In this document: one piece after another, positions 35,839 to 44,904 of the stretch
Position numbering within the stretch: position 1 is the first letter of the stretch
Layout: each line of letters opens with the position of its first letter
Assembly (NCBI GenBank): GCA_035532935.1
Contig: DATKQE010000106.1
Span: forward strand, 62,001-126,000
Length of the DNA stretch: 64,000 nt
Source: DATJLY01 sp035532935
GTDB lineage: Bacteria; Pseudomonadota; Alphaproteobacteria; ATCC43930; CGMCC-115725
Reading direction: 5' to 3'
Translations under genes and position numbers: made by a program
The notes under the pieces: model-generated
What the model was told of the DNA's origin: nothing
The model's database searches: none
The model's input: only the letters and a program-made list of their open reading frames with translations

Positions 35839-36321
35839 ATGAGCGCCCTGCCCCGCCGCATCAGCTTCACCCTCAATGGCGCGCCGGTCAGCGCCGAGGT
35901 GGCGCCCCACCATAGTCTCGTCGAGGTATTGCAGCAGCACTTCAGCCTGCTCGGCGCGCGCGAAAGTTGCGCGCAGGGCCTGTGCGGCTGCTGCACCGTG
36001 ATCGTCGACGGCAAGGCGGTGTCGAGCTGCCTCTTTCTCGCCAGCTTCGCCGATGGCGCGGTGGTCGAAACGGTCGAAGGCCTGGGCTCGGCCGAACGTC
36101 TCGACCCGGTGCAGGAAGCCTTCATCGAGGCCGGTGGCTTCCAATGCGGCTTCTGCACGCCCGGCTTCATCATGATGACGAAACAGCTCCTCGACGAAAA
36201 TCCCGATCCCGGCGACGAGGAGATCAGGCATTACCTGGCGGGCAATCTCTGCCGCTGCGCCGCCTATCCCGAGATCATCGCGGCGGTAAAGCTCGCCGCG
36301 CGGCGGCGGCAATCGCGCTGA
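35839..36321 (+). CDS. molybdenum hydroxylase 2Fe-2S subunit, CoxS/XDH-type (module 1)
   Basis: A 160-residue subunit with all eight cluster ligands: C44, C49, C52 and C64 for the plant-ferredoxin-type cluster; C103, C106, C138 and C140 for the second. It moves electrons from the Mo site to FAD. It begins one base after the large subunit. The UbiD gene follows after 33 bases. Confidence 0.93.
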   Translation: MSALPRRISFTLNGAPVSAEVAPHHSLVEVLQQHFSLLGARESCAQGLCGCCTVIVDGKAVSSCLFLASFADGAVVETVEGLGSAERLDPVQEAFIEAGGFQCGFCTPGFIMMTKQLLDENPDPGDEEIRHYLAGNLCRCAAYPEIIAAVKLAARRRQSR

Positions 36322-36354
36322 CGCCGGCCGCGCGCACGCAACCGGAGTTCCAGG

Positions 36355-37788
36355 ATGGCCAACAAGGATTTGAGAAACTGGCTCGACGCCGTCGCGTCGA
36401 TCGGCGAGCTGCAGCACGTGACCGGCGCCGAGCCCAAGGAGGAGATCGGCGGTCTCGTCGATCTGTTCCAGCGGAAGATGGGCAATCCCGCGGTGATGTT
36501 CGACGCGGTGCCGGGATTTCCCAAGGGATTTCGCGTGCTGGCGAACATCCTGACCTCGGTGCCACGCATCAACATCGCGCTGGGATTGCGGCCCGACGCC
36601 TCGGAGATGGAGCTGATCGGCTGGTGGCGCAACTACATGCGGGACGCGCCGACGTTCAAGCCCGTCGCCGTCAATGGCGGCCCGGTGCTGGAGAACGTCC
36701 TCGAAGGGGCGGCGGTCGATATCACCCGGATACCGACGCCGATCTGGCACGAGCATGACGGCGGCCCCTATATCGGCACCGGCTGCATGGTGGTGATGAA
36801 GGACCCGGATTCCGGCTGGATCAATTTCGGCACCTACCGCGTACAGTCGCACGGGCCGGCGCTGGCCACGGTGATGATGTCGCCGGGCAAGCACGGCCTC
36901 ATCATCATGGAGAAATATCACGCCCGCGGCGTGCCCTGCCCGGTCGCGGTCGTCGTCGGCATGCATCCGGCGCTGTTGATGATCGGCGGGCTCGAGATTC
37001 CCTACGGCAAGAACGAATACGACGCGGTCGGCGGCTTGCTGGGCGAGCCCGTCGAGGTCATGAACATGCCGCGCACCGGCTTGCCCATCCCCGCCAATGC
37101 CGAGATCGCATTCGAGGGCTTCATCCATCCCGGCGACCGGATCGAGGAAGGACCGCTCGGCGAATGGACCGGCTACTATGCCGGCGGCCGGCGGCCCGAG
37201 CCGGCCATCCGCATCGAGACCATGATGCATCGCAACGACCCGGTGCTCACCGGCGCCATTCCGGCGGTGCCGCCCAACGACAACACCTTCTATCTCGGCA
37301 CCTATCGCTGCGGCGCCGTGTGGAGTCAGCTCGAAGCCGCGGGCGTGCCGGGGGTCAAGGGCGTGTGGGCGCACGAGGCGGGCGGCAGCCGCATGTGGCT
37401 TACCGTGTCGATCCAGCAGCTCTATGGCGGCCATTCCAAGCAGGCCGGGCTCATCGCCTCGCAATGCCACGGCGGCGCCTATACCAACCGCTGGGTCATC
37501 GTCGTCGACGACGACATCGATCCGACCAACATCAACGACGTGATCTGGGCCATGTGCACGCGCTTCGATCCGCGCGAGGGGATGGAGGTGCTGCGCGGCT
37601 GCTGGAGCTCGCATCTCGACCCGATGTGCTATGACGGCGACACCGACCGGCGCAACGCGCGGGTGGTGGTGGACGCGTGCAGGCCGTGGACGCGCCGCGA
37701 CACCTTCCCGATCATCGCGCGCTCGAGCCGCGAACTCGACGAGCGCATGCGCGCGAAATGGTCGCACGTGCTGCCGAAGAGCACCTGA
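36355..37788 (+). CDS. UbiD-family prenyl-FMN decarboxylase
   Basis: A 477-residue member of the UbiD family, which uses prenylated FMN to remove or add carboxyl groups on aromatic, heteroaromatic or acrylic acids. By eye the catalytic set is R162 (GTYRVQ) and E265/E270 (EGPLGE), matching the R-E-E set of Fdc1. The mid-protein glycine-rich prFMN region GIGG-type appears as LMIGGLEIPYG. The flavin-prenyltransferase UbiX is not in the window. The gene sits between two complete molybdenum hydroxylase modules on one strand, 33 bases after the first and 30 before the second. Reaction direction and substrate unknown. Confidence 0.9.
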   Translation: MANKDLRNWLDAVASIGELQHVTGAEPKEEIGGLVDLFQRKMGNPAVMFDAVPGFPKGFRVLANILTSVPRINIALGLRPDASEMELIGWWRNYMRDAPTFKPVAVNGGPVLENVLEGAAVDITRIPTPIWHEHDGGPYIGTGCMVVMKDPDSGWINFGTYRVQSHGPALATVMMSPGKHGLIIMEKYHARGVPCPVAVVVGMHPALLMIGGLEIPYGKNEYDAVGGLLGEPVEVMNMPRTGLPIPANAEIAFEGFIHPGDRIEEGPLGEWTGYYAGGRRPEPAIRIETMMHRNDPVLTGAIPAVPPNDNTFYLGTYRCGAVWSQLEAAGVPGVKGVWAHEAGGSRMWLTVSIQQLYGGHSKQAGLIASQCHGGAYTNRWVIVVDDDIDPTNINDVIWAMCTRFDPREGMEVLRGCWSSHLDPMCYDGDTDRRNARVVVDACRPWTRRDTFPIIARSSRELDERMRAKWSHVLPKST

Positions 37789-37818
37789 CCCCGGTCGGCG
37801 GCGCGTCATGAGGGCGGG

Positions 37819-38649
37819 ATGAAGGCCGGCGCATTCGATTACGTCAGACCCCCATCGCTCGCGCAGGCGATCGCGCTGCTGGCCGAATCGGCCGGCGCGG
37901 CGCAGCTCATGGCCGGCGGGCAGTCGCTTGTCGCCATGATGAATCTCCGTGTCGCCGCACCCGAACGGGTGATCGACATCGGCCGGCTGGCGGAGCTGCG
38001 CACCGTGGCGGAGGACGCCGCGGCGGTCACGCTTGGCGCCTGCGTGACCCATGCAGCGATCGAGGACGGCGCCGTCCCGGACCCGTCGCGCGGTCTCATG
38101 CCCAAGGCCGCTGCCGGCATCGCCTATCGCGCGATCCGCATGCACGGCACCATCGGCGGCAGCCTCGCGCTTGCCGATCCGGCGGCGGAATGGCCGATCG
38201 TGCTGACGGCGCTCGGTGCATCGGCGGTGCTGCACGGCCCGGCCGGGAGGCGCAGCGTGAGCTGCGCCGACTTCGTCACCGGCATCTACGAAACGGCGAT
38301 CACCGGCGACGAGATCATCGAGAGCATCCGCATCCCCAAATTGTCGCCAGCAGCCCGCTGGGGCTACGTCAAGTTCTGCCGCAAGACCGGCGCGTTTGCG
38401 CATTCGCTCGCGGTGGTCGTGCGCGACCCCGAGCGGTCGCAGGCGCGCGCGGTGCTGGGCGCCGCTAACGGGAAGCCGCTCGTGCTCGCGCGCACGTCCG
38501 CCGTCATCGGCGCCGGCGGCGGGGTCGACCCGCTGGAGCGCGCCATCGGCGACGATGTCGCGGCGGCGCGCGACCGGCATTTCGACGATTTCCAGCAGGA
38601 ACTGCACGCGGCCGTCGCCGCCCGTGCCGTCCGCCAGGTCCTCGGATGA
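37819..38649 (+). CDS. molybdenum hydroxylase FAD subunit, CoxM-type (module 2)
   Basis: A 276-residue FAD subunit with flavin blocks AGGQSL at 32-37 and TIGGSLALADP at 111-121, closer to the CO-dehydrogenase medium-subunit style than the module 1 protein. Its TGA overlaps the ATG of the 2Fe-2S subunit (ATGA). First gene of module 2, ordered FAD-FeS-large. Confidence 0.92.
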   Translation: MKAGAFDYVRPPSLAQAIALLAESAGAAQLMAGGQSLVAMMNLRVAAPERVIDIGRLAELRTVAEDAAAVTLGACVTHAAIEDGAVPDPSRGLMPKAAAGIAYRAIRMHGTIGGSLALADPAAEWPIVLTALGASAVLHGPAGRRSVSCADFVTGIYETAITGDEIIESIRIPKLSPAARWGYVKFCRKTGAFAHSLAVVVRDPERSQARAVLGAANGKPLVLARTSAVIGAGGGVDPLERAIGDDVAAARDRHFDDFQQELHAAVAARAVRQVLG

Positions 38650-39125
38650 AGATCGGTCTGCAACTCAACGGCCGGAGCGTCGCCGACGACGTGCCGCCGC
38701 GCCTCAACCTCGCCGATTTCCTGCGTGAGCGGCGCAATCTGACCGGCACGCATCTCGGCTGCGAGCATGGCGTGTGCGGCGCCTGCACGGTCCTCGTCGA
38801 CGGCGCGCCGACGCGGTCGTGCCTGGCATTGGCCGTCGCTTGCGACGGGCGCGCGGTGCAGACCATCGAAGGGCTCGAACACGACCCGATCGTCGCCGTG
38901 CTGCGCGACGCCTTCCACCAGCATCATGGCCTGCAATGCGGCTATTGCACGCCGGCAATGCTGATCACCGCGCGCGACCTGGTCACACGCAACCGCGCCG
39001 GCTCGGAGAGGGAGATTCGCGACGGGCTCGCGGGCAATATCTGCCGCTGCACCGGCTATACCAACATCGTGACCGCGATCCTCCATGCCGCGGCCACGCT
39101 CGGCGCCAAAGCGGGCTCGCCATGA
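38646..39125 (+). CDS. molybdenum hydroxylase 2Fe-2S subunit, CoxS-type (module 2)
   Basis: A 159-residue subunit with ligands C39, C44, C47, C59 and C98, C101, C133, C135. It overlaps the FAD subunit upstream and the large subunit downstream by ATGA junctions at both ends, so the three products are made in fixed ratio. Confidence 0.93.
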   Translation: MKIGLQLNGRSVADDVPPRLNLADFLRERRNLTGTHLGCEHGVCGACTVLVDGAPTRSCLALAVACDGRAVQTIEGLEHDPIVAVLRDAFHQHHGLQCGYCTPAMLITARDLVTRNRAGSEREIRDGLAGNICRCTGYTNIVTAILHAAATLGAKAGSP

Positions 39126-41488
39126 GCGACGTCCGGGGCAAAAGCCGGTTCGGCATCGGCGCGTCGCTGCCGCGCAAGGAGGACGCGCGCCACATGCTGG
39201 GGCGCGGCCAATTCGTGGCCGACGTGAAGCTGCCGGGCACCGAGGACGTGGCGTTCGTGCGCAGCCCCCACGCGCATGCCCGCATCAAGCGCATCGCCGT
39301 GCCGCCCGGTGCCGAAGACGCGGTTTACGCCGCGCGCGACCTGCCGCGCATGAAGGCGATGCGGGCGGTACCCCAGGTGCAGGGCTTCAAGCCGTCCGAT
39401 TATCCGCCGCTCGCCACCGACAAGGTCCGGTTCGCCGGCGAGGCGATCGCCGCCTGCATCGCCCCTACCCGCGCCGAAGCGGAAGACATCGCCAATGCCG
39501 TGACGGTCGAATACGAGGTGCTGCCGCCGATCGTTGACGCCGCTTCTGCCGTAAGCGGCGCGGCCAGCCTCCTGCACGAGCCCTGGGGCGACAATCTCTT
39601 CATCGAGCGGACAATGAAGGGCGGCGACATCGACGCGGCCGCGCGCGATGCCGCGGTCGTGGTGCGGCGCGACTATCGCCTGAACCGCCAGGCCGGCGTT
39701 CCGCTCGAAGGCCGCGCGGTTCTGGCTTATCGCGACCATCGGCTCGACGAGTTGGTCGTCTACAGTTCGACCCAGGTGCCGCACACGATCCGCCTTGGCC
39801 TGTCTGAAACACTCGGCATCGAGGAGCGGCGCATCCGCGTCATCGCGCCCGATGTCGGCGGCGGCTTCGGCATCAAGGCGCGCCTGTCGCCGGAGGAGGT
39901 CGTGCTCGCGGCGCTGGCGCTCGAGCGCGACCATCCGGTGCGCTGGATCGAGGATCGCAGCGAGCATTTGATGACCGCGATCCATACCCGCGATCACCTC
40001 TATCGCATCACCGCTTATGCCGATTCGCGCGGGCGCATTCTCGGCATCGATGCCGAGCTGGTCGTCGATGCCGGCGCCTATGCGTTGTGGCCCAACGGTC
40101 CCTTCCTCGAAACCGGGATGGCGGCGCGCAATCTCCCCGGCCCCTACGACATCGCCGGTTGGCGGGTGAAGACCTTTACCGTCGCGACCAACAAGTCGCC
40201 GATCGGTCCCTATCGCGGCGTCGGCCGGCCGGGCGCGTGCTTTGCCCTCGAACGCACCATCGACGAGGTGGCGCGCGCGGTCGGGCGCGATCCGCTCGAG
40301 GTGCGGATCGAGAACATGGTCCGGCCCGAGCAAATGCCCTTCACCACCATCGCCGGCATGGTGTTCGACAACGGCGATTACCGCGAGAGCGCGAGGCGCT
40401 GCGCCGATCTCATCGACCTTGCCGCGATCCGCGCGCGCCAGCGCCGCGGCGAGCCGGATGGGCGGCTCGTCGGCATCGGCTTCGCCGCCTATGCCGAGCA
40501 GACCGGGCATGGCTGCGGCGAGTGGGTGATGCGCGGCAGCCCGTTCATCCCGGGCTATGAGAGCTGCACCGCGCGGCTGATGAGCGACGGCTCCCTGGCG
40601 CTGATGGTCGGCATCCAATCGCACGGCCAGGGACTGGAGACGACGCTCGCCCAGGTCGCGCACGAGGTGCTGGGCATCGATCCGGCGCGGATCGCGGTGC
40701 GGCACGGCGACACGTCGCTTTCGCCCTTCGGCATGGGCACGCTCGCCTCGCGCAGCATGGTGATGGCGGGCGGCGCGGTGACGCGCGCGAGCCGGCTGTT
40801 GCAGGAAAAAATCCTCAAGATCGGCGCCCATCTCCTGCAATGCGATCCCGCCGATGTGCGTTGCGCCGCGGGCATGGTGGTCGGTCCCGGCAGCAGCGTC
40901 AGCATCGACGAGATCGCCCGGGTCGCACATCTGCGCATGGAGGCGCTGCCCGAGGGCGTCGATCCGCTGCTCGATGTCACCGCGACCTACGAGCCGGAGC
41001 TCGATACCGGCGTGTTCTCCTATGCCACCCAGGCCGCGGTCGTGGCGGTGGACCCGCGCACCGGGCTGATCGAGCTGCTCGATTTCGCGGTGGTCGAGGA
41101 TTGCGGCACGGTGGTCAATCCGATGATCGTCGACGGCCAGATCCGCGGCGGCGTCGTGCAGGGCATCGGCAATGCGCTTTACGAGGAGCTGATCTACGAC
41201 GCCCAAGGCCAACCCCAGGTCGTGACGCTGGCCGATTATCTCATGCCCGGCGCGGCCGAATTGCCGGCGATCAAGATCGGGCATCTGTACACGCCGACGC
41301 CCTATACCGAGTTCGGCGTGAAGGGGATGGGCGAAGGCGGCGCGATCGCGCCGCCGGCGGCGATCGGCAATGCCGTGCGCGATGCGTTGGCCGCGATCGG
41401 CGCCGAGGTGAACGAAACGCCGATGACGCCGCGGCGGGTGATGGCCGCGATCCGCCGCGCGCGCAAGTCCGCACCGGGCGCCGGCTGA
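39122..41488 (+). CDS. molybdenum hydroxylase large (Mo-cofactor) subunit, CoxL-type (module 2)
   Basis: A 788-residue molybdenum subunit. Cofactor loop VGGGFGIK near residue 250, GPYRGVGRP loop near 362, active-site E738 in VKGMGEGG. As in module 1, the CO-dehydrogenase cysteine loop is absent (GPYRGVGRPG here), so it is an aryl, aldehyde or CoA-ester hydroxylase. ATGA overlap with the small subunit. Ends 10 bases before the convergent LLM gene. Confidence 0.92.
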   Translation: MSDVRGKSRFGIGASLPRKEDARHMLGRGQFVADVKLPGTEDVAFVRSPHAHARIKRIAVPPGAEDAVYAARDLPRMKAMRAVPQVQGFKPSDYPPLATDKVRFAGEAIAACIAPTRAEAEDIANAVTVEYEVLPPIVDAASAVSGAASLLHEPWGDNLFIERTMKGGDIDAAARDAAVVVRRDYRLNRQAGVPLEGRAVLAYRDHRLDELVVYSSTQVPHTIRLGLSETLGIEERRIRVIAPDVGGGFGIKARLSPEEVVLAALALERDHPVRWIEDRSEHLMTAIHTRDHLYRITAYADSRGRILGIDAELVVDAGAYALWPNGPFLETGMAARNLPGPYDIAGWRVKTFTVATNKSPIGPYRGVGRPGACFALERTIDEVARAVGRDPLEVRIENMVRPEQMPFTTIAGMVFDNGDYRESARRCADLIDLAAIRARQRRGEPDGRLVGIGFAAYAEQTGHGCGEWVMRGSPFIPGYESCTARLMSDGSLALMVGIQSHGQGLETTLAQVAHEVLGIDPARIAVRHGDTSLSPFGMGTLASRSMVMAGGAVTRASRLLQEKILKIGAHLLQCDPADVRCAAGMVVGPGSSVSIDEIARVAHLRMEALPEGVDPLLDVTATYEPELDTGVFSYATQAAVVAVDPRTGLIELLDFAVVEDCGTVVNPMIVDGQIRGGVVQGIGNALYEELIYDAQGQPQVVTLADYLMPGAAELPAIKIGHLYTPTPYTEFGVKGMGEGGAIAPPAAIGNAVRDALAAIGAEVNETPMTPRRVMAAIRRARKSAPGAG

Positions 41489-41498
41489 ACGCCCGGTC

Positions 41499-42830
41499 CT
41501 AGGCCGGCTGGAAGAAGCGGTTCGGCGGGCGCGGCAGGCCGAGATTCTCGCGCAGCGTCGTCCCTTCGTAGTCGCGCCGGAAAATGCCGCGCCGCTGCAG
41601 CTCGGGGACGACGCGATCGACGTAATCGTCGAGCCCGCCGGGGACATAAGGAAACATCACGGTGAACCCGTCGCTGGCCTCGCCGACCAGCCATTCCTCC
41701 ATCTCATCGGCAATCATCGCGGGCGTGCCGAGCATCGCCAGGCCGGAATAGCCGCCGATGCGCTGCGCCAGTTGCCGGACGGTGAGGTTTTCCCGCCGCG
41801 CCAGATCGATCGCCCGCTCCCGCCCGCTCTTGCTCGCATTGCTTTCGGGAATGTCGGGCAGCGGACCGTCGGGATCGAATCCCGACGCATCGTGGCCGAG
41901 CGCAATCGAAAGCGAGGCGATCGCGCTGTCGTAATGCACGAGGCTGTCGAGCAGCGCCCGCTTCCGGCGGGCCTCGTCGAGCGAATCGCCGACCACGACC
42001 ATGACGGCGGGAAGAATCTTGAGATGGTCGCGGTTGCGCCCGAGCTTCTCCATGCGGCCCTTCACATCCGCATAGAAGCGCTGGCCCGCGGCAAAATTGG
42101 ACTGCGCGGTGAAGACTGCCTCGGCGGTCTCGGCGGCAAGCTGGCGTCCGGCTTCCGAAGCGCCGGCCTGGACGATGACGGGCCAGCCCTGGATCGGGCG
42201 GGCGACGTTGAGCGGACCCCGGACCGAGTAGTGCGGCCCCTTGTGATCGAGGACATGCATCTTGTCGGGGTCGAAAAAGACGCCCGCCTCGACATCGCAG
42301 ATGAACGCGTCATCCGCCCAACTGTCCCACAGGCCGGTGACGACGTCGTAGAACTCGCGGGCGCGGCGATAGCGCTCGCCGTGCTCGACATGCTCGTCGA
42401 GCCCGAAATTCCGCGCCGCATCGGGATTGGAGGTGGTGACGACATTCCACCCGGCGCGGCCGCCGCTCAGATGATCGAGCGACGCGAATTTCCGCGCGAC
42501 GTGATAGGGATCGTTGAAGGTGGTGGACGCGGTGGCGACCAGCCCCAAACGCTCGGTCACGACCGCCAACGCCGGCAGCAGCGTCAGCGGGTCGAACGAG
42601 GTCACGGTCGCGCTGCGCTTCAGCGCGTCGATCGGCATGTTGAGCACGGCGAGATGATCGGCCATGAAGAAGGCGTCGAACCGGCCGCGCTCCAAGGTCT
42701 GCGCGAAGCGCTTCAGATGCGCGAAATTGAAGTTCGCGTCCGGATAGGCGCCGGGATAGCGCCACGCGCCGGTGTGGATCGTCGCCGGCCGCATGAAGGC
42801 GCCGAGCCGCAACTGGCGCGCGCCGCTCAT
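41499..42830 (-). CDS. LLM-class flavin-dependent monooxygenase (NtaA/SnaA/DszA-like)
   Basis: A 443-residue luciferase-like barrel protein of the two-component group that includes nitrilotriacetate and dibenzothiophene sulfone monooxygenases. Typical blocks are seen: LGAFMRPATIHTGAWRYP at the N-terminus, SGGRAGWNVVTT near 125, and GWPVIVQAGASEAGR near 215. It uses FMNH2 from a separate reductase, not seen here. Starts at 42830; fourth gene of the minus unit that includes an aldolase and an FAD monooxygenase. Confidence 0.9.
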   Translation of the reverse strand: MSGARQLRLGAFMRPATIHTGAWRYPGAYPDANFNFAHLKRFAQTLERGRFDAFFMADHLAVLNMPIDALKRSATVTSFDPLTLLPALAVVTERLGLVATASTTFNDPYHVARKFASLDHLSGGRAGWNVVTTSNPDAARNFGLDEHVEHGERYRRAREFYDVVTGLWDSWADDAFICDVEAGVFFDPDKMHVLDHKGPHYSVRGPLNVARPIQGWPVIVQAGASEAGRQLAAETAEAVFTAQSNFAAGQRFYADVKGRMEKLGRNRDHLKILPAVMVVVGDSLDEARRKRALLDSLVHYDSAIASLSIALGHDASGFDPDGPLPDIPESNASKSGRERAIDLARRENLTVRQLAQRIGGYSGLAMLGTPAMIADEMEEWLVGEASDGFTVMFPYVPGGLDDYVDRVVPELQRRGIFRRDYEGTTLRENLGLPRPPNRFFQPA

Positions 42831-42866
42831 CGCCGCCGCCTCCGTCCGGGCGCATGGCGACGATGC

Positions 42867-43649
42867 TTAGGCAAGGGACGCGTCGAGCCGCCGCACCATG
42901 CGCCGAACCATCTTCCATTCGAACTCGCCCGCCGGCTGGTTGCCGCGGCGCGCCTCCATCTGGCGGAAGGTGTGCTCGCACACTTCCTTGGAGACCTGGC
43001 GCGCGGTTCCGCCCGTCGACATGATGCGGACCTGCGTTTCGCAGGCGTGGAGCAGCTTGTCCATGTAGGTAAAGGCTTCGCCGATGGTGCGGCCGATGGT
43101 GAGCACACCGTGGTTGCGCATGATCATGGTGAACTTGCCGCCGAGATCGGCGATGATACGCGGCGCCTCGTCCTTCTCCTGGGCCAGGCCTTCGAAGTCG
43201 TGGTAGCTCACCTGGCCGTAGAGCGAACAGCCGTCCTGATCGTAGAACTGCAGCCCCTCCTCGAGCGCCGAGATGACCACCCCCTGCATCGGATGAAGAT
43301 GCATGGTGCAGCTGATCTCGGGCTTGGCGCGGAGAATGGCGCTGTGGAAGTTGAGGCCGGCGGGACCCGGCAGCAGCTCCGTGTCGCTCAGCACGGTGCC
43401 GTCGAGATCGAGCTTGACCAGATCCGAGGCGGTGATCTCGTGCCACCCGAGGCCGCGCGGATTCATCAGGAAATGCGCTGGATTATCCGGCAGGCGCGCC
43501 GTGAAATGGTTCGAGATCGTGCGGTTCCAGCCGAAATGGTAGGCGGCGCGAAAGGCCGCCGCGAGTTCCTCGCGCGTCTCCCATTCCGAGCCGCTCACGC
43601 GCTCGCGAACCGAGGCGCGGCCTGATACTTCCGCGATTTTTCTGGCCAT
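42867..43649 (-). CDS. class II aldolase/adducin-family protein
   Basis: A 260-residue zinc-aldolase-fold protein. The metal histidines are visible as MHLHP near residue 113 and RNHG near 177. Bacterial members act as fuculose- or ribulose-phosphate aldolase/epimerase, as aldolases for 4-hydroxy-2-oxo acids, or as decarboxylases. GAGGAAGG precedes the ATG at 43649. An AT-rich stretch TATGATACACT on the minus strand at about 43690 could be a -10 region for this gene, as the gap to the upstream gene is 93 bases. Confidence 0.88.
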   Translation of the reverse strand: MARKIAEVSGRASVRERVSGSEWETREELAAAFRAAYHFGWNRTISNHFTARLPDNPAHFLMNPRGLGWHEITASDLVKLDLDGTVLSDTELLPGPAGLNFHSAILRAKPEISCTMHLHPMQGVVISALEEGLQFYDQDGCSLYGQVSYHDFEGLAQEKDEAPRIIADLGGKFTMIMRNHGVLTIGRTIGEAFTYMDKLLHACETQVRIMSTGGTARQVSKEVCEHTFRQMEARRGNQPAGEFEWKMVRRMVRRLDASLA

Positions 43650-43742
43650 GTGAACCTTCCTCGAGCCAATCCTACGGGATGACGCCGAGTGTATCATAGC
43701 GGACGCCGGGACGCATCGGCGTCGGTCATGGGCGCGGTGCGG

Positions 43743-44870
43743 CTAGATCGGCTGCGCCAGCGCCGCCCAGCTGCGCGCCATGAGACCGGCGGAATCCGCG
43801 CCGGGCGCGGTGGGATCGCGCTCCCATGCGGCGAGCTGCAACGAATTCTCGACCACCATGCGGCAGCGCTCGAAGCGACGCACCATGAAGGACGCCAAGG
43901 CCTGCGGCACGGACCCGCCCTCCGTCAGCGCCTCCGCCAGCACCACGGCGTCCTCCACTGCCATCCCCGCGCCGCTCGAAAGATAGGGACCCGGCACATG
44001 CGCCGCGTCGCCGATCAGCACGACGCGATGGCGATACCACGGCGGTGGCACGAAGATCGTATCCATGTTGCGATAGCTCACCGCGCAGTCGTCGGTGATC
44101 TGCGCGCGGGCCTCCGCCATGAGCCCGCCGAAACCGCCGAGCGCCTCGCGCAGCAGCACCGGCAATCCAGCCTCGGACAGCCGGGCGCGGCCGTTCATGT
44201 TCTGGGTGAAGAACAGCAGCATCTTCTGATCCGGGCAGGGAACGAAGCCCGGCTTGCCATTCCGGCCGAAGAACTGGTACAGGCTTTCGACTTCCACCGG
44301 CCGCCGCAGCATCACGCGCCAGACGATCTGGCCGGTGAAGCGCAATGCCGGCGCGTCCGGGAATGCCAAAGCGCGCACGGCCGAGCGGAACCCGTCGGCA
44401 CCGACGACGAGATCGTAGCGCGCCGCGCTGCCGTCGGAGAATTCGACCGCGACCGCGTCCTCGTCCTGGCGCAGCGCCGCAACGGTGAGCCCGAGCCGGA
44501 TGCGCGCGCCACTGTCCTGCGCCGCCGCGCTCAGGATGGCGTGAAGCGCCGGGCGCAGGATGCCGATGCTCGCCGGCCGGTCGGGGCCGTTGACGCGCGG
44601 CATCGCCACTTCCTGCAATTTCTCGCCGCGCTCGTTGCAGATGGTCGAACGGTCGAAGCCGAACCCCGCTTCGATGCACCGTTCGCGCACGCCGATCGCC
44701 GCGAGGGCACGCAGCGTCGGGCCGGTGATGGTGAAGCCGACCCCCAGCACCGACCAGTCGCGCTTGAGTTCGGCCATGTCCACCGCAACGCCCTGCCGCG
44801 CCAGGGCTGCCGCGAGCGTCAACCCCGACACGCCGCCGCCAACGATCAGGAGTCGTTGCAGCGGCGTCAC
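43743..44870 (-). CDS. FAD-dependent aromatic hydroxylase-like monooxygenase
   Basis: A 375-residue single-component flavoprotein of the p-hydroxybenzoate/salicylate hydroxylase family. The FAD GGGVSG loop is at 11-16, the VGADGFRS (DG) motif near 160 and the IGDAAH (GD) motif near 290. Using NAD(P)H and oxygen it would hydroxylate a phenolic or heterocyclic ring. GTG start at 44870, 34 bases after the upstream gene. Confidence 0.92.
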   Translation of the reverse strand: MTPLQRLLIVGGGVSGLTLAAALARQGVAVDMAELKRDWSVLGVGFTITGPTLRALAAIGVRERCIEAGFGFDRSTICNERGEKLQEVAMPRVNGPDRPASIGILRPALHAILSAAAQDSGARIRLGLTVAALRQDEDAVAVEFSDGSAARYDLVVGADGFRSAVRALAFPDAPALRFTGQIVWRVMLRRPVEVESLYQFFGRNGKPGFVPCPDQKMLLFFTQNMNGRARLSEAGLPVLLREALGGFGGLMAEARAQITDDCAVSYRNMDTIFVPPPWYRHRVVLIGDAAHVPGPYLSSGAGMAVEDAVVLAEALTEGGSVPQALASFMVRRFERCRMVVENSLQLAAWERDPTAPGADSAGLMARSWAALAQPI

Positions 44871-44904
44871 GCGCGTTCAGCCCGCCGCCGCAGCCGGGCC
44901 GCGC

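Noticed and set aside
35632..38607. 991-codon open frame on the minus strand
   Set aside because: It lies opposite the molybdenum hydroxylase, UbiD and FAD subunit genes and has no family motifs. Long antisense frames are common in GC-rich DNA.
33546..41488. CO dehydrogenase (coxMSL) identity for the two Mo modules
   Set aside because: The active-site cysteine loop of true CO dehydrogenase large subunits is absent in both large subunits.
39056..41647. 863-codon open frame on the minus strand
   Set aside because: Antisense to the module 2 large subunit, without recognisable domains.
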